A stretch of DNA of 64,000 bases from Bacteroidota bacterium. Lineage in GTDB: Bacteria > Bacteroidota > Bacteroidia > Cytophagales > Cytophagaceae. A model generated the notes under the pieces. The model did not search any database and was not told where the DNA came from. It saw nothing but the letters and a program-made list of their open reading frames with translations. The stretch is taken from assembly GCA_023428135.1 (NCBI GenBank), contig JAEYZG010000051.1:1-64000 (forward strand), read 5' to 3'. This document shows positions 16,992-25,716 of the stretch, piece by piece. A program made the translations under genes and the position numbers. Each line of letters opens with the position of its first letter. Position 1 is the stretch's first letter.

Positions 16992-17774
16992 ATGAGTATT
17001 CAAAGGCTACTTCTTTATTTTATCTGTATTCAGTTGACATTCGGACTTTTTTCCTGCAGGATGTTTAACCATAGCAGGATGTTCAAAACAGAAACTGAGT
17101 ATGTTGTCGACTCGGTAAGGCAAATTCTGAAAGAAGGAACTCCTACTTACCTCATACAAAAAAATGATTATCTGGAAGTCCAGATATACACCAATGGTGG
17201 AGAGCGTCTGGTTGATCCCAATAATGAAATGATGATGAATCAGAATAATTATCAGAACAGATTGGAAAAACCTAAATACCTTGTCCGCCAGGATGGAAAA
17301 GTACGACTTCCAATGATTGGTGAAATTTCTTTGCTAGGGAAAACATTGAGAGAAGCGGACAGTCTCTTAAGTCTGCAATATTCAAAATTTTATGAAGATC
17401 CTTTCGTTATTACAAAGTTTGGGAATAAACGCGTGATAGTGCTTGGGCCTCAGGGAGGAAAAGTAATTCCCCTTGAAAATCAAAAACTAAATCTGGTAGA
17501 AGTAATCGCCCTTTATGGCGGAATCCTGGAAAATGGAAAGGCTTTCAATATCAGACACATCAGAGGCGATTTAAAAAAACCTGATGTAACAATTGTAGAT
17601 TTATCAACCATTGAGGGAATGAAAAAGGCAAATCTTCAGGTTGAGCCTAACGATATAGTTTACATTGAACCTGTAAGAAGGGTTCTGAGCGAATCTGCCA
17701 GAGAAATTGCTCCGATTATTTCCGTTCTGGGTACTTTAATCACTTTGGTCGTATTAATTACTACCGTCAAATAA
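16992..17774 (+). CDS. Wza-like polysaccharide export lipoprotein
   Basis: A 260-residue outer-membrane export protein of the polysaccharide biosynthesis/export (Poly_export) family. The signal peptide ends in lipobox LFSC at about residue 22. The conserved 'YLIQKNDYLEVQIY' begins the export domain, 'LVRQDGKVRLPMIGEISLLGKTLREAD' is its hallmark, and an SLBB-like part follows ('GNKRVIVLGPQGG', 'LNLVEVIALYGGI'). A C-terminal hydrophobic helix (about 238-257) is present, as in Wza. It works with the Wzc-like kinase encoded 16 bp downstream. Confidence 0.9.
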   Translation: MSIQRLLLYFICIQLTFGLFSCRMFNHSRMFKTETEYVVDSVRQILKEGTPTYLIQKNDYLEVQIYTNGGERLVDPNNEMMMNQNNYQNRLEKPKYLVRQDGKVRLPMIGEISLLGKTLREADSLLSLQYSKFYEDPFVITKFGNKRVIVLGPQGGKVIPLENQKLNLVEVIALYGGILENGKAFNIRHIRGDLKKPDVTIVDLSTIEGMKKANLQVEPNDIVYIEPVRRVLSESAREIAPIISVLGTLITLVVLITTVK

Positions 17775-17790
17775 TTTAATTCAGCATTAT

Positions 17791-20235
17791 ATGTCTTTAT
17801 TGGAAGACGAAGATAAAAGATCTTTAAACGGATCCGGGACCAGAGTAAGCTTTGCAGATGATAGCGAGGACGAGGATGATGTATTCGGTGATTTTGATTT
17901 TGCCAAACTCCTTGTAATAGCCAACAAAAGTCTTGTATGGGTAATTCTGCTGGTTGTACTAAGTGTTACAGGAGCATTTTTATATGTTCGATACACCAAA
18001 CCTGTTTTTGAATCTTCCTCCATCCTGAAACTTGATCTTAAAAGTGAAGCCGGAGTACTTGGGCTCAATAAGTTCAATGATGATAATATGCCAGGAAATA
18101 AACTTTCCACTATTTCCGGAGAAATCGAATTTCTTAAATCCCGTTTCCTTTATGAAAAAGTAGTTGACAGAATGAAGATGAATGTCAGCTATTATGCTTA
18201 TGGAAATATACTCTACGAAGAAAGATACAACAACGCGCCATTCAAGGTTATAGGAGAAATAAAGAACCAGGGATTCCTGAATTTCAAATTTGATATTACC
18301 TTTCTTGATAAAGACAAGTTTCAACTTTCATATAAAATGAATGATGAAGAGGTCAAGTCCGAACATTATTTTGGAGAAAAGATCTCTACTGAAAATTACA
18401 CCTTTACACTTTACCCGACCACTTTTTGGTCTGCAAACGAGCCAGGTGCAAAGTATTTCTTTACAATGAATAGTAAAGAAGCTTTGGTTAATAATCTTAT
18501 GGAAAACGTTTCGGTAAGTATTCTTAATCTGGAAGCCAATACCATTTTACTTTCTTATAAGAACCACAACTACATAAAGGCAACAGACATTGTCAATACC
18601 ATTGATTCTGTTTATCTGGAGCAGACATTGGAAAACAAATCAAAGTCGCACGAACAGACTATCAAATTTCTTGAAGCATCTTTACTTAAGACAGAAGAAA
18701 ATCTTGCAAAAGCAGAAAAGGAGCTTGAGACATTTGTTCGTAATAACAGAACTGTAGATGTTAAGCAGGATTTTGGTAAAACAGGAGTTAAGATCGAGGA
18801 ACTGGAAAAAGAAAAGCAGGTGCTGAAATCAAGAATTTCAATGCTTAGCGAACTAAAAGACCTTATTCTTGACGATAAAGATGTCAATAATTTCATCCCT
18901 GCTCTCAGCCAGATAGAAAATTCGCAGCTATCAGCGGCAATCAATAGTCTCAACACCTTGCAGGAAGAAAGAAACAGGCTGCTTAATTCACAAAGAGAAA
19001 ATACACTTGTTGTAAAATCTAAGAATAAATCTATTGAGAGAATCAAGGAAAATATCCTTGAACTTGTAGACATCAACAAAAGAATGCTGTTTCAGCAAAC
19101 TGGTGAAATCAATGCCAAAATGGTGCAACTGGAGCAGGAGGTATTAAGCCTTCCTTCTAAAGAGACCGAGTTTACAAGGCTTAAGCGTTTTTATTCCATC
19201 TATGAGAAATTCTATCTTTTGCTAATGGAAAAAGAAGCGGAATTTGGAATTGCCAAAGCGGGTACCATTCCTAACTTTGTTATACTTTCTCCGGCACTGA
19301 ACAACCCAAACCCGATTTATCCAAAGAAAATTTTCATATATATTAGCGGGCTTGGTATTGGTATCTTCCTTGGGATATCTCTTATTGCAATCAGATATCT
19401 TCTAAATGATACAATTTCTACCCAGAAAGAGCTGGAGCGCTCGTTGCATGCAAGTATGCTTGGTGGCATTCCGGAATACAGCAAGGAAAAAATGGAAGTA
19501 TCAAAACTTGTCGTTGATAAAAACCCAAAATCAGCGATAAGCGAGGCCCTGCGATCCGTAAGAACGAACCTGGAATTCATTTGTCCTAATAAGAAGAAAA
19601 AGCTGATCGCAGTAACATCTACTGTCAGCGGTGAAGGGAAAACTTTTGTAGCGTCAAACCTCAGCGGAGTTATCGCATTGTCAAATCAAAAGGTAATCCT
19701 CCTGGATCTTGATATGCGTAAACCTAAGGTACACCTTGCATTCGAGAAAGAAAACTTTAAAGGAATGAGTACAGTCCTTATCGGCAAACATACCCTTGAG
19801 GAATGTATTCAACCGACAAGTATCTCAAACCTCTCATTTATTTCAGCAGGACCAACACCTCCAAATCCATCAGAATTGATACTGAGAGAAGAATTTGATC
19901 TTTTAATCAAACGTCTTTTCGAAATCTATGATGTCGTAGTGATTGACACACCTCCTGTCGGCCTTGTTACTGACGGTATACTTATACTTCGCAAAGCAGA
20001 TATTCCTTTATATGTAGTGCGTACCGACTATTCCAAGAAAAGCGCAAAACGCAACATCAACAAACTTGTGAAGACCATTCCAAAACTTTGTGTATTAATG
20101 AATGCATTAAAAGCAATCAATACTTATGGATATGGTGGCTACGGCTATGGTTATGGATATGGCTATTATGAAGGGGAGACGGAGAAAGAAACAATTATTT
20201 CCAAATTAAAAAGTCTCGCAGGAGTTAAAGCATGA
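17791..20235 (+). CDS. Wzc-like chain-length regulator and BY-type tyrosine kinase
   Basis: An 814-residue inner-membrane protein that controls polysaccharide polymerisation and export. Order: acidic cytoplasmic tail; membrane helix 1 (about 48-69); Wzz domain; long periplasmic coiled coils (about 275-440); membrane helix 2 (about 512-536); BY-kinase with Walker A 'STVSGEGKT' (about 611-619), Walker A' 'VILLDLDMRKP' and Walker B 'VVVIDTPPVG'. It ends with a tyrosine/glycine cluster (YGYGGYGYGYGYGYY) that is the expected autophosphorylation site. The cognate phosphatase gene overlaps its stop codon. Confidence 0.95.
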   Translation: MSLLEDEDKRSLNGSGTRVSFADDSEDEDDVFGDFDFAKLLVIANKSLVWVILLVVLSVTGAFLYVRYTKPVFESSSILKLDLKSEAGVLGLNKFNDDNMPGNKLSTISGEIEFLKSRFLYEKVVDRMKMNVSYYAYGNILYEERYNNAPFKVIGEIKNQGFLNFKFDITFLDKDKFQLSYKMNDEEVKSEHYFGEKISTENYTFTLYPTTFWSANEPGAKYFFTMNSKEALVNNLMENVSVSILNLEANTILLSYKNHNYIKATDIVNTIDSVYLEQTLENKSKSHEQTIKFLEASLLKTEENLAKAEKELETFVRNNRTVDVKQDFGKTGVKIEELEKEKQVLKSRISMLSELKDLILDDKDVNNFIPALSQIENSQLSAAINSLNTLQEERNRLLNSQRENTLVVKSKNKSIERIKENILELVDINKRMLFQQTGEINAKMVQLEQEVLSLPSKETEFTRLKRFYSIYEKFYLLLMEKEAEFGIAKAGTIPNFVILSPALNNPNPIYPKKIFIYISGLGIGIFLGISLIAIRYLLNDTISTQKELERSLHASMLGGIPEYSKEKMEVSKLVVDKNPKSAISEALRSVRTNLEFICPNKKKKLIAVTSTVSGEGKTFVASNLSGVIALSNQKVILLDLDMRKPKVHLAFEKENFKGMSTVLIGKHTLEECIQPTSISNLSFISAGPTPPNPSELILREEFDLLIKRLFEIYDVVVIDTPPVGLVTDGILILRKADIPLYVVRTDYSKKSAKRNINKLVKTIPKLCVLMNALKAINTYGYGGYGYGYGYGYYEGETEKETIISKLKSLAGVKA

Positions 20236-20966
20236 TGTTTGGCCTTTTTAAGAAAAAAGATAAAGAGATAGTAGAAGAATCATTATTCGTGGACATGCAC
20301 TCTCATGTGCTTCCCGGTATTGACGATGGTGCTGACTCACTTGAAGACTCTCTTGAATTGCTCAAAGCTTTTGAACAGTTCGGATACAAAAAGCTAATCG
20401 CAACCCCACACATTATGGGAGATTTTTTCAGGAATACTCCTGAAATTATCTCTGAAAAACTGCAGGTACTTCAATGTCTAATTAAAGATAACAACCTATC
20501 TATTAAACTTGAAGCTGCAGCAGAATACTATCTCGACGAGTGGTTTATGGCCAAATTAAGATCAGGAGAAAAATTGCTTACATTCGGTAGCAACTATCTG
20601 CTTTTTGAAACCTCCTATATCAATGAATCTGCTTTTCTGGACGAAGCTTTGTTCTTAATGAAAAGTCAGGGTTATAAACCAGTAATGGCTCATCCGGAAA
20701 GATATACCTACCTTTATTCGGACTTTTCTTTGTTCAAGAAAATTTACGAAAAAGGCGTATTGTATCAGGTAAATATCAACTCTCTGAGTGGCTATTATTC
20801 AAAAGCAGCACAGGTGTTTGCCGGCAAACTGATTGACAATTGTATGGTAGACATGCTTGGCTCAGATTGCCACGGTATACGGCACATAGATGCAATGAAA
20901 AAAGCACGTGTTTCAAAGCATTATAAAAAGGCACTTCAACTCAACCTCCTGAACAACTATATATGA
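20232..20966 (+). CDS. CpsB/YwqE-type PHP tyrosine-protein phosphatase
   Basis: Removes phosphate from the tyrosine cluster of the Wzc-like kinase. The 244-residue PHP-fold protein shows the metal-binding motifs 'DMHSHVLPGIDDGADS', 'IATPHIMG', 'AAAEYYLDEWF', 'MAHPERY' and 'LGSDCHG'. The start ATG overlaps the kinase stop as ATGA, so the two are translationally coupled. The first 15 residues (MMFGLFKKKDKEIVEE) are a basic and acidic tail before the catalytic domain. Confidence 0.93.
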   Translation: MMFGLFKKKDKEIVEESLFVDMHSHVLPGIDDGADSLEDSLELLKAFEQFGYKKLIATPHIMGDFFRNTPEIISEKLQVLQCLIKDNNLSIKLEAAAEYYLDEWFMAKLRSGEKLLTFGSNYLLFETSYINESAFLDEALFLMKSQGYKPVMAHPERYTYLYSDFSLFKKIYEKGVLYQVNINSLSGYYSKAAQVFAGKLIDNCMVDMLGSDCHGIRHIDAMKKARVSKHYKKALQLNLLNNYI

Positions 20967-21943
20967 TTTTTATAACCGGAGCTACAGGTCTGTTGGGCAG
21001 CTTTCTGGCAAAAGAGTTTATCAAAACAGGTCATAAGGTAAAAGCAATGAAAAGGGAATCAAGCTCTTTTCATCTTCTTGGAGAATATGCTCAGGAAATA
21101 ATCTGGGAAGAAGGAGATTTGTCTGATATAACAGGACTGGAAAAAATCATCGAAGGAGTAGATACTATTGTTCATTCTGCAGCTCTTGTCTCTTATCAGC
21201 CGCAAGACAAAGAATTGCTTTTTGAAACAAATGCACAGGGGACTGCCAACCTAGTCAATGCAGCATTAAACAAAGGTATTTCCAGGTTTATCCATATCAG
21301 TTCCATAGCTGCGATCGGAAGATCAAAAAATGAAAGTCAGGTTACAGAGGCCAGTGTTTGGGAAGACTCTCCAATGAACAGCAACTATGGTAAAAGCAAA
21401 TACCTAGCAGAACTAGAAGTATGGCGTGCTTTTGAAGAAGGTCTAAACGGATTTATCGTAAACCCAAGCATTATATTAGGCCCCGGAGACTGGAACTCAG
21501 GGAGCAGCCAGCTGTTTAAGTATGTCTGGAAAAATAATTTGTTTTACTCAGAGAAGGAAATGAATTATATAGATGTGCGTGACGTTACTCAAATTGTAAT
21601 TTGTCTGCATAACAGAAATATTACGGGAGAAAGATTTATTCTGAACGCCGGGAGCACCTCATACAAACACTTCTTCGATATGGTAGCGGAGAAATTTGGA
21701 AAGAGAAAACCCCCGTATAAGGTGACTAAATTCATAGGAAATATAGCCTGGAGATTTGAGTATCTTCGCTATAAACTTACCGGATCAAAACCTTTGATTA
21801 CTAAGGAAACAGCCGGTATATCAAAAAGTGATATAATTTATAGCAATGAAAAAATTAAAAACTTGCTCAATTACAGCTTTATTCCCTTTGAAGAGACAGT
21901 TTCCTGGACCTGCGAGCAACTGTTACAAAAGGTCGAAAAATAA
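20963..21943 (+). CDS. NAD-dependent epimerase/dehydratase (extended SDR)
   Basis: A 326-residue extended short-chain dehydrogenase. It has the N-terminal NAD(P) motif 'ITGATGLLGS', 'VDTIVHSAALVSY', the 'SSIAAIG' strand, and catalytic 'YGKSKYLAE'. It overlaps the phosphatase stop as ATGA and so belongs to the exopolysaccharide operon by transcription. It may be a sugar-nucleotide epimerase or reductase; the best parallels are general dihydroflavonol reductase-like SDRs, so the substrate is open. Confidence 0.85.
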   Translation: MIFITGATGLLGSFLAKEFIKTGHKVKAMKRESSSFHLLGEYAQEIIWEEGDLSDITGLEKIIEGVDTIVHSAALVSYQPQDKELLFETNAQGTANLVNAALNKGISRFIHISSIAAIGRSKNESQVTEASVWEDSPMNSNYGKSKYLAELEVWRAFEEGLNGFIVNPSIILGPGDWNSGSSQLFKYVWKNNLFYSEKEMNYIDVRDVTQIVICLHNRNITGERFILNAGSTSYKHFFDMVAEKFGKRKPPYKVTKFIGNIAWRFEYLRYKLTGSKPLITKETAGISKSDIIYSNEKIKNLLNYSFIPFEETVSWTCEQLLQKVEK

Positions 21944-22082
21944 TCAAATCTTATTTCTTCCTTTAAATATCAATTGTTAAATTGTAGGAATGGCAATCCA
22001 TACGGATTTCTCACCAGTTTCATTAAATCAGCTATTTGCACATTTTGCATAATTTAGTAATTAATTCAGTTCTATCTCTTAA

Positions 22083-23489
22083 ATGAAAAGGAAATTCAGA
22101 AAGAACCAACAGGGAAAAGACCTGATTCGGAAGTTTGAAGAGATGCTGAAAAACGGCGAAAGTATCTTTTTTGATATTAGCGCCTATGAGTACATTATTC
22201 AATACTATACGGAAGTCGGGAAATACAAAAGAGCGCTGTCTGCATGCCAGATCGCGATTACTCAATTCCCTTTTTCTGTTGAACTTCTCGTTGCCAAGGC
22301 CGAGCTGCTTGCCAAAAAGCAGGATTTTAATGAAGCCCTGGAGCATATTGAAAAAGCCGAATTGTTTCAACCTAATGATTCAGATATCATATTCCTAAAG
22401 GCCAACATCCTGATTCAGCAGGAAAGGTTTGAAGACGCTATTGAACTGCTTCAGAACGCATTGGATATAATTGAGGAAAAGGATGATATGTATTATGGTC
22501 TTGGCCTAGCATATCAGGAATGGGGGAAAATGGACATCGCCATAGAATTTTTCAGGAGAGCCATCGACGAAAACCAACAACATGAAGAAGCACTTTATGA
22601 CCTTGCATTTTGCCTGGATCATACTGGCAAGCTTGAAGACAGTTTGTCTTTTTATGAAAAATTCATAAACCAGGACCCTTACTCTTATTTTGCCTGGTAC
22701 AATATGGGTATTGTCTATTTTAAACTAGGCAACTATGAAAAGGCAATCCATGCGTATGAATTTTCCCTGGCTATAAATGACAATTTTGCCTCTGCATGGT
22801 TTAATATGGGCAATTGCTATGTCCAGATGGAACAGCCTGAACGCGGTCTTGAATGCTATAATAGAACTCTTGAACTGGAAGATCCGGATCCGGAAACTTA
22901 TTTAAGTATTGCCACTTGTTATGAAAAACTTAATAAACCAGGCCAGGCAATAGAATTTTACAGAAAAGCATCAAAGCTGGACTGTTTTTGTAGTGAGGCG
23001 TGGTATGGTTTGGGAAAATGTCTGGAAAGCCAGGATAAATCTTATGAAGCCATTCACTTTTTTAAGAAAGCAATAAAGCTGGAAAGAGAAAATCCTGACT
23101 ATTGGACAGGTCTTGCAAAAGCCGAGTATAAAACAGGCAACATCGTATCCTGCCTGGAGGCATACGAAGAGGCCTGTTTCCTGCGTCCGGACGATCCTGA
23201 GCTTTGGCTGAACTGGTCATTTATTCATTACGAGCAAGGAGATAATCCGAAAGCTATCGAATTGATAAAAAATGGAATAGACGAGATTCCTGAAGAAGCA
23301 TTATTGTACTACAGAGCCGCTGCTTATTTAATTAATGAAGGTAATTACAAAGAAGCCTTTAATTATTTAGAAAATGGTTTAATTTTGAACTTTGAAAAAC
23401 ATATTGTCCTCTATGAGTTTTTCCCAAAACTGGAAACTCAGAAGGCGCTGTATAAAATCATTGATCAGTATAGAAAAGAAGATGTATAA
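22083..23489 (+). CDS. TPR-repeat protein
   Basis: A 468-residue protein made almost wholly of tetratricopeptide repeats, at least ten, recognisable by W/Y-G/A-L/F patterns such as 'YYGLGLAYQEWGKMDIAIEFFRRAI' and 'AWFNMGNCYVQMEQPERGLECY'. No signal peptide or membrane segment is seen, so it should be cytoplasmic. It serves as a protein-binding scaffold; the partner is unknown. Its stop overlaps the next gene by 8 bp, and the following three genes are tightly packed, so it heads an operon with the ComA-like enzyme, DedA and AroE. Confidence 0.9.
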   Translation: MKRKFRKNQQGKDLIRKFEEMLKNGESIFFDISAYEYIIQYYTEVGKYKRALSACQIAITQFPFSVELLVAKAELLAKKQDFNEALEHIEKAELFQPNDSDIIFLKANILIQQERFEDAIELLQNALDIIEEKDDMYYGLGLAYQEWGKMDIAIEFFRRAIDENQQHEEALYDLAFCLDHTGKLEDSLSFYEKFINQDPYSYFAWYNMGIVYFKLGNYEKAIHAYEFSLAINDNFASAWFNMGNCYVQMEQPERGLECYNRTLELEDPDPETYLSIATCYEKLNKPGQAIEFYRKASKLDCFCSEAWYGLGKCLESQDKSYEAIHFFKKAIKLERENPDYWTGLAKAEYKTGNIVSCLEAYEEACFLRPDDPELWLNWSFIHYEQGDNPKAIELIKNGIDEIPEEALLYYRAAAYLINEGNYKEAFNYLENGLILNFEKHIVLYEFFPKLETQKALYKIIDQYRKEDV

Positions 23490-24252
23490 CAATTTTGTGC
23501 TATCCAAAATCCCTGAGAGGACTAAAAAACCGAGAGAATACGGCTTTACAATGGTAATGGATAAAGGTTTAAGTATCAGGGAAACGGAAGATTTGATCGA
23601 AGTCGCGGGGAATTATATCGACATCATAAAACTGGGCTGGGCAACCTCTTACGTTACTCCAAATCTTAAAGATAAACTGGATATCTACAAATCTGCAGGC
23701 ATACCGGTATACTTCGGAGGTACCCTTTTCGAAGCTTTTATTGTACGAAATCAATTTGAAGATTACATAAGAATACTGGATAAATATCAGATGACTTTTG
23801 CTGAGGTCTCTGACGGAAGCATTGAACTTAATCACGATCTGAAATGTCAGTATATCAATCGCCTTTCCCAACAGGTAACGGTATTGTCTGAAGTGGGATC
23901 CAAAGACGTTGAAAAAATTATTCCTCCATACAAGTGGATTCAATTGATGCAGGCAGAACTTGATGCTGGTGCATGGAAAGTAATCGGAGAAGCAAGGGAA
24001 GGTGGAAACGTTGGACTATTCCGTTCAACGGGTGAAGTAAGATCAGGCCTTGTAGAAGAAATTTTAACTAAAATTCCTTTTGAAAAAATAATCTGGGAAG
24101 CTCCTCAGAGAGAACAGCAGGTTTGGTTTATCAAACTTTTGAGCTCAAATGTAAATCTGGGAAATATTTCACCAAATGAAGTCATACCATTAGAAACACT
24201 TCGTCTGGGACTTAGAAGCGATACATTTGATTATTTTCTAAATAAACTATAA
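23482..24252 (+). CDS. Phosphosulfolactate synthase (ComA) family protein
   Basis: ComA-type enzymes add sulfite to phosphoenolpyruvate to give (2R)-phosphosulfolactate. The ATG at 23482 (MYNNFVLSKIPERTKKPREYG) is chosen because the longer frame from 23392 overlaps the TPR gene by almost 100 bp with atypical sequence. The 256-residue length and 'GFTMVMDKGLS', 'DIIKLGWATSYV', 'GIPVYFGGTLFEAF', 'FAEVSDGSIEL', and 'VIGEAREGGNVGLF' fit the TIM-barrel family. In methanogens this feeds coenzyme M; in Bacteroidota the product's use is not settled and may serve sulfonated metabolites. It is embedded in an operon with shikimate dehydrogenase, with no other sulfonate gene visible. Confidence 0.85.
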   Translation: MYNNFVLSKIPERTKKPREYGFTMVMDKGLSIRETEDLIEVAGNYIDIIKLGWATSYVTPNLKDKLDIYKSAGIPVYFGGTLFEAFIVRNQFEDYIRILDKYQMTFAEVSDGSIELNHDLKCQYINRLSQQVTVLSEVGSKDVEKIIPPYKWIQLMQAELDAGAWKVIGEAREGGNVGLFRSTGEVRSGLVEEILTKIPFEKIIWEAPQREQQVWFIKLLSSNVNLGNISPNEVIPLETLRLGLRSDTFDYFLNKL

Positions 24253-24254
24253 AA

Positions 24255-24905
24255 ATGACGGACTTATTAAAAGGCTTTATAGACCTATTCCTGCACCTTG
24301 ATCAGCATTTAAACCAAATCATAACTGATTATGGATTTTGGACATACTTGATTTTATTCATGATCATTTTTGTTGAAACCGGATTGGTGATTATGCCTTT
24401 TCTGCCAGGTGATTCACTGTTATTTGCAGCAGGAACCTTTGCTGCTCTGGGAAGTCTGAATCTTTGGTTATTAATTGTTCTATTATTTATTGCTGCATTC
24501 CTTGGAGATACACTGAATTATTTCATAGGAAATTTTATTGGTCCGAAGGTCTTTAGCAAAGATTATCGCTTCCTGAAAAAGGAGCATCTTCTTAAAACAC
24601 AGCAGTTTTATGAAAAACATGGTGGAAAAACCATCATTTTCGCGCGCTTTATGCCTATTATCAGGACATTTGCGCCTTTTATAGCAGGAGTTGGTACCAT
24701 GAACTATAAGAAATTCCTTAGCTATAATATTATTGGGGGCATTTTGTGGATAGCAGGATTTACCGTGCTTGGTTATTTATTTGGAAATATTCCAGCTGTT
24801 AAAAAGAACTTTACCCTTGTAATCTTTGGAATAATTCTTTTATCTATGACTCCTCCGCTTATAGAATATTTAAGGAGCAAGTTTCAGAAAAAAACTGTAG
24901 CTTAA
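24255..24905 (+). CDS. DedA family membrane protein
   Basis: A 216-residue inner-membrane protein of the DedA/SNARE-associated family, linked to undecaprenyl-phosphate recycling and membrane homeostasis. Marks are 'FVETGLVIMPFLPGDSLLF', 'FLGDTLNYFIGNFIGPK', and the family's 'FARFMPIIRTFAPFIAGVGTMNYKKF' region with its conserved arginines. Several hydrophobic helices are present. It starts 2 bp after the preceding stop and its own stop abuts the aroE start codon. Confidence 0.93.
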   Translation: MTDLLKGFIDLFLHLDQHLNQIITDYGFWTYLILFMIIFVETGLVIMPFLPGDSLLFAAGTFAALGSLNLWLLIVLLFIAAFLGDTLNYFIGNFIGPKVFSKDYRFLKKEHLLKTQQFYEKHGGKTIIFARFMPIIRTFAPFIAGVGTMNYKKFLSYNIIGGILWIAGFTVLGYLFGNIPAVKKNFTLVIFGIILLSMTPPLIEYLRSKFQKKTVA

Positions 24906-25649
24906 ATGAATGTATATGGATTAATTGGGTTTCCGCTTACCCATTCTTTTTCCAAACGCTATTTCACCGAAAAGTTTGAAAAAGAAGGAATACAAAATTG
25001 TAAATACGAACTGTTTGAAATAAGGGAAGCCACTGAGCTTCCCTCTGTTATTTCATCCCAGCCGCAACTGAAAGGCTTGAATGTAACGATTCCTCACAAA
25101 GAGGCAGTGATAGCGATGCTGGATGAACTTGATCCTGCGGCAAGAAAAATCGGCGCTGTAAACGTCATCAAAGTAACAGATGGAAATAAGCTTAAAGGAT
25201 ATAACTCCGATTACTACGGATTTAAGAATTCGCTTATAAAATTTCTTGGGGACGAAGATCCAAAATCTCTGAAAGCATTGATACTTGGTACTGGCGGGGC
25301 AGCCAAAGCTGTGATTGCGGCATTGGACGACCTGGCCATTCCTTTTAAAATGGTTTCCAGATCCGGAAGTCAATATCTGCTCAGCTATGAAGATCTGAAT
25401 GCCGGCGTGCTTGCAGAATACAGGCTAATCATTAATACATCCCCACTTGGCATGTATCCAAAAGTCGATACCTGTCCTGCAATTCCTTACGAATATATTA
25501 CAGAAAAACATTACCTGTTTGACCTTGTTTACAATCCCGAGGAAACCCTTTTTATGAAAAAGGGGGCGGCTCAGGGAGCCAAAACAAAAAACGGTCTTGA
25601 AATGCTGCACCTCCAGGCAGAAAAAGCCTGGGAAATATGGAACAGTTAG
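24906..25649 (+). CDS. aroE: Shikimate dehydrogenase
   Basis: Reduces 3-dehydroshikimate with NADPH in aromatic amino acid synthesis. A short 247-residue form with 'GLIGFPLTHSFSKRYF', the substrate-binding 'GLNVTIPHKEAV' whose lysine is catalytic, 'AARKIGAVNVI', 'GYNSDYYGF', the nucleotide loop 'LGTGGAAKAV', and 'LEMLHLQAEKAWEIW' at the end. The start codon directly follows the dedA stop (no gap). No other aro gene is nearby. Confidence 0.95.
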   Translation: MNVYGLIGFPLTHSFSKRYFTEKFEKEGIQNCKYELFEIREATELPSVISSQPQLKGLNVTIPHKEAVIAMLDELDPAARKIGAVNVIKVTDGNKLKGYNSDYYGFKNSLIKFLGDEDPKSLKALILGTGGAAKAVIAALDDLAIPFKMVSRSGSQYLLSYEDLNAGVLAEYRLIINTSPLGMYPKVDTCPAIPYEYITEKHYLFDLVYNPEETLFMKKGAAQGAKTKNGLEMLHLQAEKAWEIWNS

Positions 25650-25701
25650 CAACTCGCTTGTGTTACCGAGGTTGTGACAATGTTTTTTATAACCTATACC
25701 A

Positions 25702-25716
25702 AAAGGAGCTCAATTG
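25702..25716 (+). promoter_or_regulatory. Shine-Dalgarno and TTG start of uvrB
   Basis: AAAAGGAG lies 6 nt before TTG at 25714. A stop codon in frame at 25690-25692 and no ATG between them make TTG the only start consistent with the conserved N-terminus. Confidence 0.75.

Noticed and set aside
23392..23481. Upstream extension of the ComA-like gene
   Set aside because: It overlaps the TPR gene by almost 100 bp with atypical basic sequence; the family starts near MYNNFVL.
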